Made by a program: the position numbers and the translations under genes
Notes under the pieces: generated by a model
The model's input: the letters and a program-made list of their open reading frames with translations, nothing else
Databases searched by the model: none
What the model was told of the DNA's origin: nothing
NCBI GenBank assembly: GCA_937927885.1
Contig: CALEZJ010000225.1
Location: 1 to 18,316 of the forward strand
Direction: 5' to 3'
Length of the DNA stretch: 18,316 bases
DNA from: an uncultured Paracoccaceae bacterium
GTDB lineage: Bacteria > Pseudomonadota > Alphaproteobacteria > Rhodobacterales > Rhodobacteraceae
Shown: in pieces, positions 14,028 to 18,316 of the stretch
Position numbering within the stretch: the stretch's first letter is position 1
How the letters are laid out: each line of letters starts with the position of its first letter

Positions 14028-14414
14028 CTATTCGTGCGGCTCCAGCGCCCCGCCCCATGCGATCAGACGCGCGACCAGCGGCGCAATGCGCGGCACTTCC
14101 CGCGCGCAGGTGTCCGGCTTGTCGAGAAAGGCAAAGGCAGGATGATAGAAACGGTCGTCATAGGCGGCCGAATCCAGACCCAGCCGCTCTGCCACTATAT
14201 CGGCCGATCCTGTGAGCAATGCCCATTCCTCGTCCGTCGGGGCATGCGATGGGCAGTTCTGCGCCACGACGTTGGCCACGACCAACTGCATAAGCAGATG
14301 TTCGTATTCCGGCGGAGACAGTTGGGGAATCTCGGGCAACGGGACCGTGACCCCGCCATCGGCCAGCGCGGGGGCCGTGACGATCATCAGCGACAGAAAG
14401 GCGGCACGCAGCAT
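14028..14414 (-). CDS. Predicted periplasmic protein of unknown function (128 aa)
   Basis: 128-residue protein with a clear Sec signal peptide (MLRAAFLSLMIVTAPALADG, cleavage after ALA at residue 18). The mature domain is mostly helical, with two Cys (54 and 103) that may form a disulfide, an acidic middle and a motif-like stretch YDDRFYHPAFAFLDKPDTCA (about 85-104). I do not recognise a family; it resembles short secreted proteins conserved within Rhodobacteraceae but I cannot name one. The start ATG 14412-14414 is preceded by GGAGG 6 bases upstream, which favours it over the upstream in-frame ATGs. It is divergent from leuB across a 265-bp gap. Confidence 0.75.
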   Translation of the reverse strand: MLRAAFLSLMIVTAPALADGGVTVPLPEIPQLSPPEYEHLLMQLVVANVVAQNCPSHAPTDEEWALLTGSADIVAERLGLDSAAYDDRFYHPAFAFLDKPDTCAREVPRIAPLVARLIAWGGALEPHE

Positions 14415-14541
14415 CGAAACCTCCATCGAGTCGGTCCAACTTAGCACGCTCCAGCCCGCGTGCATCTCACGTTCAGCGGCGCAACCGGGGCAAAGCGAAC
14501 AACCGGATCACGGTCGCGGGCCCATAGAGGTATCACCGGGC

Positions 14542-14577
14542 CGCGTCTCCGTCGCGCCCTGACGCGACGGAGACGCG
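14542..14577. promoter_or_regulatory. Perfect 15-bp inverted repeat in the leuB leader
   Basis: CGCGTCTCCGTCGCG (14542-14556) and CGCGACGGAGACGCG (14563-14577) pair perfectly around a 6-base loop CCCTGA, about 100 bp before the leuB start. No T-run follows on either strand, so it is not a standard terminator. The 5' arm start also overlaps GGGCCGCG (14538-14545), which can pair with CGCGGGCCC (14515-14523) with one bulged base, giving an alternative fold. It could be an attenuator-like leader structure, a terminator of a short upstream transcript or a protein-binding palindrome. No leucine-rich leader peptide was seen. Confidence 0.5.
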
Positions 14578-14679
14578 AGGCTTGTCCAGGCCAGGTGCAG
14601 CCGTTCTGCTGCGGCGCGCTTGACCCTGCGACAGAGGCGCGCTAGGCCCGCTGCGACCCGTTTTCACAGGAGTTTCGCC

Positions 14680-15786
14680 GTGGCCAATCCCTCCCTGCTC
14701 ATCCTTGCCGGCGACGGCATCGGCCCCGAAGTGATGGCCGAAGTGAAGAAGATCATCGGCTGGATGGGTGCGAAGCGCGGCATTCATTTTGGCGTGTCCG
14801 AGGATCTGGTCGGCGGCTGTGCCTATGACGTGCACGGCACGCCCCTGGCCGATGCCACGATGGCCAAGGCGCAAGAGGTCGACGCAGTGCTGCTGGGTGC
14901 CGTGGGCGGCCCGAAATACGACAGTCTGCCCTTTGCCGTGAAGCCCGAGCGTGGGCTTCTGCGCCTGCGCAAGGAGATGGACCTCTATGCCAACTTGCGC
15001 CCGGCGCAGTGCTTTGACGCGCTGGCGGATTTCTCAAGCCTGAAGAAGGACGTGGTTGCCGGGCTCGACATCATGATCGTGCGCGAATTGACCAGCGGCG
15101 TCTATTTCGGCGAGCCGCGCGGGATTTTCACCGAGGGCAACGAGCGTGTGGGCATCAACACCCAACGCTATACGGAATCGGAGATCGCCCGCGTGGCGCG
15201 CTCGGCCTTCGAACTCGCCCGCAAGCGCGGCAACAAGGTCTGCTCGATGGAGAAGGCCAATGTGATGGAATCGGGCGTGCTGTGGCGCGATGTGGTCACC
15301 GAGGTTCACGCCAAGGAATACCCCGACGTGCAACTGAGCCACATGTATGCCGACGCCGGCGCCATGCAACTGACCCGTTGGCCCAAGCAGTTCGACGTGA
15401 TCGTCACCGACAACCTGTTCGGCGATCTGCTGTCGGATCTGGCCGCGATGCTGACCGGTTCGCTGGGGATGCTTCCCTCGGCATCCTTGGGCGCGCCGAT
15501 GGCCAATGGGCGCCCGAAGGCGCTGTATGAGCCCGTGCACGGCAGCGCGCCCGATATTGCGGGTCAGGGCAAGGCCAACCCGATCGCCTGTATCCTCTCC
15601 TTCGCGATGGCGCTGCGCTACTCATTCGCGATGGGCGACGAAGCGACGCGTGTTGAAAAAGCCGTGGAAAAAGTGCTGGCCGATGGACTGCGCACCGCCG
15701 ACCTGATGGGCCCTGAAGGCGGCACGCCAGTCAGTACCACGGCGATGGGCGATGCCATCGTCGCGGCCCTGGACGCAAGCCTCTGA
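14680..15786 (+). CDS. leuB: 3-isopropylmalate dehydrogenase
   Basis: Third step of leucine biosynthesis: NAD-dependent oxidative decarboxylation of (2R,3S)-3-isopropylmalate to 4-methyl-2-oxopentanoate, in the cytosol. The 368-residue length is typical of the proteobacterial type. Motifs seen are [16 protein letters not shown] (6-21), GAVGGPKYD (77-85), [19 protein letters not shown] (94-112) with the substrate-binding arginines, [15 protein letters not shown] (138-152) containing the catalytic Tyr, KANVMESG (202-209), YADAGAMQL and [20 protein letters not shown] (246-265) with metal-binding Asp residues, and [18 protein letters not shown] (near 289-306) for NAD. The start is GTG 14680-14682, with ACAGGAG 8 bases upstream; the frame is open from 14620 but the family begins here. 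leuCD are not in the window. Confidence 0.97.
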   Translation: MANPSLLILAGDGIGPEVMAEVKKIIGWMGAKRGIHFGVSEDLVGGCAYDVHGTPLADATMAKAQEVDAVLLGAVGGPKYDSLPFAVKPERGLLRLRKEMDLYANLRPAQCFDALADFSSLKKDVVAGLDIMIVRELTSGVYFGEPRGIFTEGNERVGINTQRYTESEIARVARSAFELARKRGNKVCSMEKANVMESGVLWRDVVTEVHAKEYPDVQLSHMYADAGAMQLTRWPKQFDVIVTDNLFGDLLSDLAAMLTGSLGMLPSASLGAPMANGRPKALYEPVHGSAPDIAGQGKANPIACILSFAMALRYSFAMGDEATRVEKAVEKVLADGLRTADLMGPEGGTPVSTTAMGDAIVAALDASL

Positions 15787-15792
15787 TCACAG

Positions 15793-15838
15793 AGGGTCAT
15801 TCCGGCCCTGCGTATCCCGTCGGACCGGACCAGACCCT
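15793..15838. terminator. Stem-loop just after leuB
   Basis: AGGGTC-AT-TCCGG (15793-15805) pairs with CCGGA-CCA-GACCCT (15825-15838), 11 base pairs with a small internal loop, starting 7 bases after the leuB stop. It sits in the 110-bp gap between convergent leuB and the Na+/phosphate symporter gene, so it may serve both as a terminator. No T-run follows, so it is a candidate only. Confidence 0.4.
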
Positions 15839-15896
15839 GAGCAACCCTTCGGCCCTTTCGATCACGCAAGAGCCCGAGGGTCGGCTGGATCGCGCC

Positions 15897-17417
15897 CTAA
15901 TGCGCCAACCGCGCTGCATGGTCGGCCAACCGCGCCAGCCAGCGCATCGCGTCGGTACGGTCGAACAGGTCCTGCACCCGTTCGCCGCCGCGGCGAGGGC
16001 GCAGCGTCTGCTTTCGATAGATCGACGCGCGACGGTCGATCATCGCCGCCAGCCGGGCCAGCTCCGCCGCATTGGTCTGCGGCGCGCGCAGCCGTCCGCC
16101 CAGTGCCCGTGCCGCGCGCCGCAACCTCGGGTCGCTGGCGATCAACGTCAGGGGCGTCCGCCGTTCAATGCGCACCGCCAGTCGCTGCGCGTGGTCCAGC
16201 CGATGTAACAGGTCCGCCAACCTTTCCTGCACACCGGGTTGCCCTTCGGGCAGGCGGATTCGCGCGACGTAATCCTCCAGTTGGTCCTGCGCGGCGGGAA
16301 CCTGCTGCGGCAGCGTCGCAAGCCCGCGCAGGTCGGGCATCGGCCCCAATGCCGCGCCCAGCGCCCGGAAGAGCGTATCCCGCAGCTTGTCGGTGCTGGC
16401 CTCGGCCGCGGCAAGGGCGGCTTCGGGCTCGGCCAGCAAGAGCGGGTCGAGCGCGGCGGTCAACCCGGTATCGGCGGGGGCGAACATCCGCTCCATCGCG
16501 GCGGCAAATTGCCGGGTGAGAGGGAGGAACACCAGCGCCCCGACCAGATTGAACCCCGTGTGAAACAGCACCAGCGCCGTCAGATCGTCGGTGCCCAGCC
16601 CGGTGTGGTGCAGGATCGGCGCGACCGCATCCAGAAGTGGCAACGCCATCACACCGGTTGCCAGATTGAAGATCGTGTTCGCTGCCGCGGTCTGCCGCAT
16701 CGCCCGCCCGCCGCCGATCGAGGCCACGAGCGCCGTCACCGTCGTTCCCACATTGAGCCCGATCACCAGCGCCGCGGCCTGGCCAAAGCCCAGCGCCCCT
16801 TCGCCCAGCAGAACGAGTGTGATCGCCATGCCGGCTGACGAGCTTTGCACGATGTTGACCAGCACGAAACCAAGGCCGATCAGCACCAGCCGCCCGGCGA
16901 GCGTGTCGGCAGGCAGGGCTTCGGGCGTCAGCCAGTCCGACGCCAGACCTGCCGCCCCCGCCATCAGGTCCAGACCCAGGAACAGCATGGCCATACCGGC
17001 GACACCGCGTGCCACCCGCACCGCGCGCCCGCGTCCCAGAACCATGATCAGCGCCGTCGCGAACAGCACAGGCTGCGCCAGCACGCCGATCTTCAGCTTC
17101 AGGCCCAGAAAGGCCACGATCCAGCCGGTGACCGTGGTGCCGATATTGGCGCCGTAAAGCACCCCCAGCGCCTGGGGAAAGGTCATCACCCCCGCGCCCA
17201 CAAAGCCCACAGTCATCACCGTGGTCGCCGTCGAGGACTGGATCACCGCCGTTGCGCCCAGCCCCGTGAGCGCCCCGCGCAGTGGCGTCGTGGTAAAGCG
17301 CGTAAGCACATGGCGCAGACCCGGCCCGGCTGCATCGCGCAGGGCCTCGGTCATGATCTTCATCCCGATCAGGAACAGGCCGATACCGCCCAGAACACTC
17401 AGCAGTCCCGGGTCCAT
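15897..17417 (-). CDS. Na+/phosphate symporter family protein with PhoU-like C-terminus
   Basis: 506-residue protein of the NptA/PNaS family. The membrane part (about residues 1-315) shows the internal duplication of the family: QSSTATT (60-66) with GANIGTTVTG (89-98), repeated as QSSSAG (191-196) with GLNVGTTVTA (220-229). These QSS motifs form the substrate and Na+ site. A cytosolic helical region (about 335-500), rich in Ala, Arg and Leu, matches the PhoU-like domain that many bacterial members carry. The role is likely Na+-coupled uptake or export of inorganic phosphate. The ATG 17415-17417 follows the thiolase stop by 7 bases with GAGGA as Shine-Dalgarno, so the two genes form an operon. 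No pho-box was seen within the visible part. Confidence 0.9.
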   Translation of the reverse strand: MDPGLLSVLGGIGLFLIGMKIMTEALRDAAGPGLRHVLTRFTTTPLRGALTGLGATAVIQSSTATTVMTVGFVGAGVMTFPQALGVLYGANIGTTVTGWIVAFLGLKLKIGVLAQPVLFATALIMVLGRGRAVRVARGVAGMAMLFLGLDLMAGAAGLASDWLTPEALPADTLAGRLVLIGLGFVLVNIVQSSSAGMAITLVLLGEGALGFGQAAALVIGLNVGTTVTALVASIGGGRAMRQTAAANTIFNLATGVMALPLLDAVAPILHHTGLGTDDLTALVLFHTGFNLVGALVFLPLTRQFAAAMERMFAPADTGLTAALDPLLLAEPEAALAAAEASTDKLRDTLFRALGAALGPMPDLRGLATLPQQVPAAQDQLEDYVARIRLPEGQPGVQERLADLLHRLDHAQRLAVRIERRTPLTLIASDPRLRRAARALGGRLRAPQTNAAELARLAAMIDRRASIYRKQTLRPRRGGERVQDLFDRTDAMRWLARLADHAARLAH

Positions 17418-17424
17418 CGCATCC

Positions 17425-18316
17425 TCAGGGGCGCTCGATGGCGATGGCCGTGCCCTCGCCGCCGCCGATGCAGATTGCCGCCACGCCGCGTTTCAGCCCG
17501 CGGTTTTCCAGCGCATGCAACAGCGTCACCAGAATCCGCGCACCCGATGCACCGATCGGATGCCCCAGCGCACATGCCCCGCCGTTGACGTTCATCTTCT
17601 CGCGCGGAATGCCCAGATCGCGCATGAAGGCCATCGGGACCACGGCAAAGGCCTCGTTCACCTCCCACAGGTCCACATCGTCGACGCTCCACCCCAGCCG
17701 GTCCAGCAGCTTTCTTGCCGCCGGAATCGGTGCCGTGCTGAACCATGCCGGTTCCTGCGCGTGGCTCGCATGGCCGCGGATGACGGCGCGGATCGCGGCG
17801 CCCTGCGCCTCGGCCGCCCCGCGCGAGGCCAGCACCAGCGCCGCAGCACCATCCGAAATCGACGAGGAATTCGCCGCTGTCACCGTGCCGCCCTTCCGAA
17901 ACGCGGGTTTCAGTGTCGGGATCTTGTCTGGACGCGCCTTGGTCGGCTGCTCGTCGGCACCGATCGAGACCTCTCCGGACTTCGTCGGCACGCTGACCGC
18001 CGCAATCTCGCCGTCAAAGGCGCCGTTTGCCTGCGCAGCAAGCGCATTCGTAAGGGAAATCAGGGCGTAATCGTCCTGCTCCTCGCGCGTGAAACGGTAT
18101 TTTTCGGCGCAATCCTCGGCAAAGGTGCCCATCAGACGACCCTTGTCATAGGCGTCCTCCAGTCCGTCGAGGAACATGTGGTCGATCACCTGGCCGTGCC
18201 CGATCCGCGCACCCGCGCGCATCTTTGGCAACAAGTAGGGCGATTCCGTCATGCTCTCCATGCCGCCCGCGACCATGATGCCGGTTGCTCCCAGCGCGAT
18301 CTGGTCATGCGCGATC
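17425..18316 (-). CDS. Acetyl-CoA acetyltransferase / thiolase (partial, N-terminus outside window)
   Basis: C-terminal 296 residues of a thiolase, which condenses two acetyl-CoA to acetoacetyl-CoA or cleaves 3-oxoacyl-CoA. The 5' end lies beyond 18316, so the nucleophilic Cys loop near residue 90 is not visible. What is seen: AGGMESMTESPYLLPKMRAG, EDCAEKYRFTREEQDDYALI, NSSSISDGAAALVLAS, WEVNEAFAVVPMAFM, GGACALGHPIGASGAR with the catalytic His, and AICIGGGEGTAIAIE with the second catalytic Cys close to the end. All fit biosynthetic AtoB/PhaA-type thiolases. No phaB or hbd partner is adjacent in the window; the SDR at 1639 is too far away to argue from. Its stop TGA (17425-17427) lies 7 bases before the Na+/phosphate symporter gene, and the TGAGGA there supplies that gene's Shine-Dalgarno. 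Confidence 0.95.
   Translation of the reverse strand, partial: IAHDQIALGATGIMVAGGMESMTESPYLLPKMRAGARIGHGQVIDHMFLDGLEDAYDKGRLMGTFAEDCAEKYRFTREEQDDYALISLTNALAAQANGAFDGEIAAVSVPTKSGEVSIGADEQPTKARPDKIPTLKPAFRKGGTVTAANSSSISDGAAALVLASRGAAEAQGAAIRAVIRGHASHAQEPAWFSTAPIPAARKLLDRLGWSVDDVDLWEVNEAFAVVPMAFMRDLGIPREKMNVNGGACALGHPIGASGARILVTLLHALENRGLKRGVAAICIGGGEGTAIAIERP

Noticed and set aside
14460..14645. 61-codon frame as a leuB leader peptide
   Set aside because: It has no leucine run and no Shine-Dalgarno, and runs through the hairpin, so it does not look like an attenuator peptide.
1..18316. CRISPR arrays, tRNA or rRNA genes
   Set aside because: No regularly spaced repeats longer than about 10 bp and no cloverleaf or rRNA-like stretch were seen.

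Overview
The window is a stretch of bacterial chromosome with high GC content, tightly packed genes and many start/stop overlaps. The gene families and their arrangement (a sulfurtransferase-GNAT-aromatic aminotransferase operon, AFG1/ZapE, LeuB, a GlxA-type regulator, HemP, AbrB-family protein) suggest an alphaproteobacterium, most likely Rhodobacteraceae of the Paracoccus/Rhodobacter kind. This is inferred from protein families and base composition, not from a marker gene. No rRNA, tRNA, CRISPR array or intact insertion sequence was seen.

Layout. Positions 1-1505 (minus strand) hold a molybdate locus: a single-domain ModE-type regulator, then modA, then the start of modB, with a good ModE-type operator between regulator and modA. 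Positions 1639-3516 (plus) carry an SDR oxidoreductase and an AbrB-family membrane protein. A small hemP gene (minus) and a divergent GAPDH paralogue (plus) follow. Positions 4908-7515 (minus) form an operon sseA - GNAT acetyltransferase - aromatic/aspartate-type aminotransferase, plausibly linked by cysteine/3-mercaptopyruvate chemistry. Positions 7660-10445 hold a GlxA-type regulator, a 2-oxoglutarate/Fe(II) oxygenase that converges on it, and a LysR regulator divergent from the oxygenase. ZapE follows, and its stop codon overlaps that of a small basic protein on the other strand.

Positions 11851-12948 encode a family-61-like glycosyltransferase with distinctly lower GC than its surroundings, so it was probably acquired. 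Next to it is about 650 bp without a recognisable gene, which looks like a degraded junction. Two small exported proteins of unknown function follow. leuB lies at 14680-15786 behind a leader with a perfect 15-bp inverted repeat. The window ends with a minus-strand pair: a thiolase (5' end outside the window) and a Na+/phosphate symporter-family protein.

Most of the window is ordinary housekeeping and metabolic DNA. The points most worth a second look are the oxygenase between two regulators with phased CTAG repeats, the GAPDH paralogue with altered phosphate-site residues, the ModE protein lacking a molybdate-binding domain, the leuB leader hairpin and the low-GC glycosyltransferase island.
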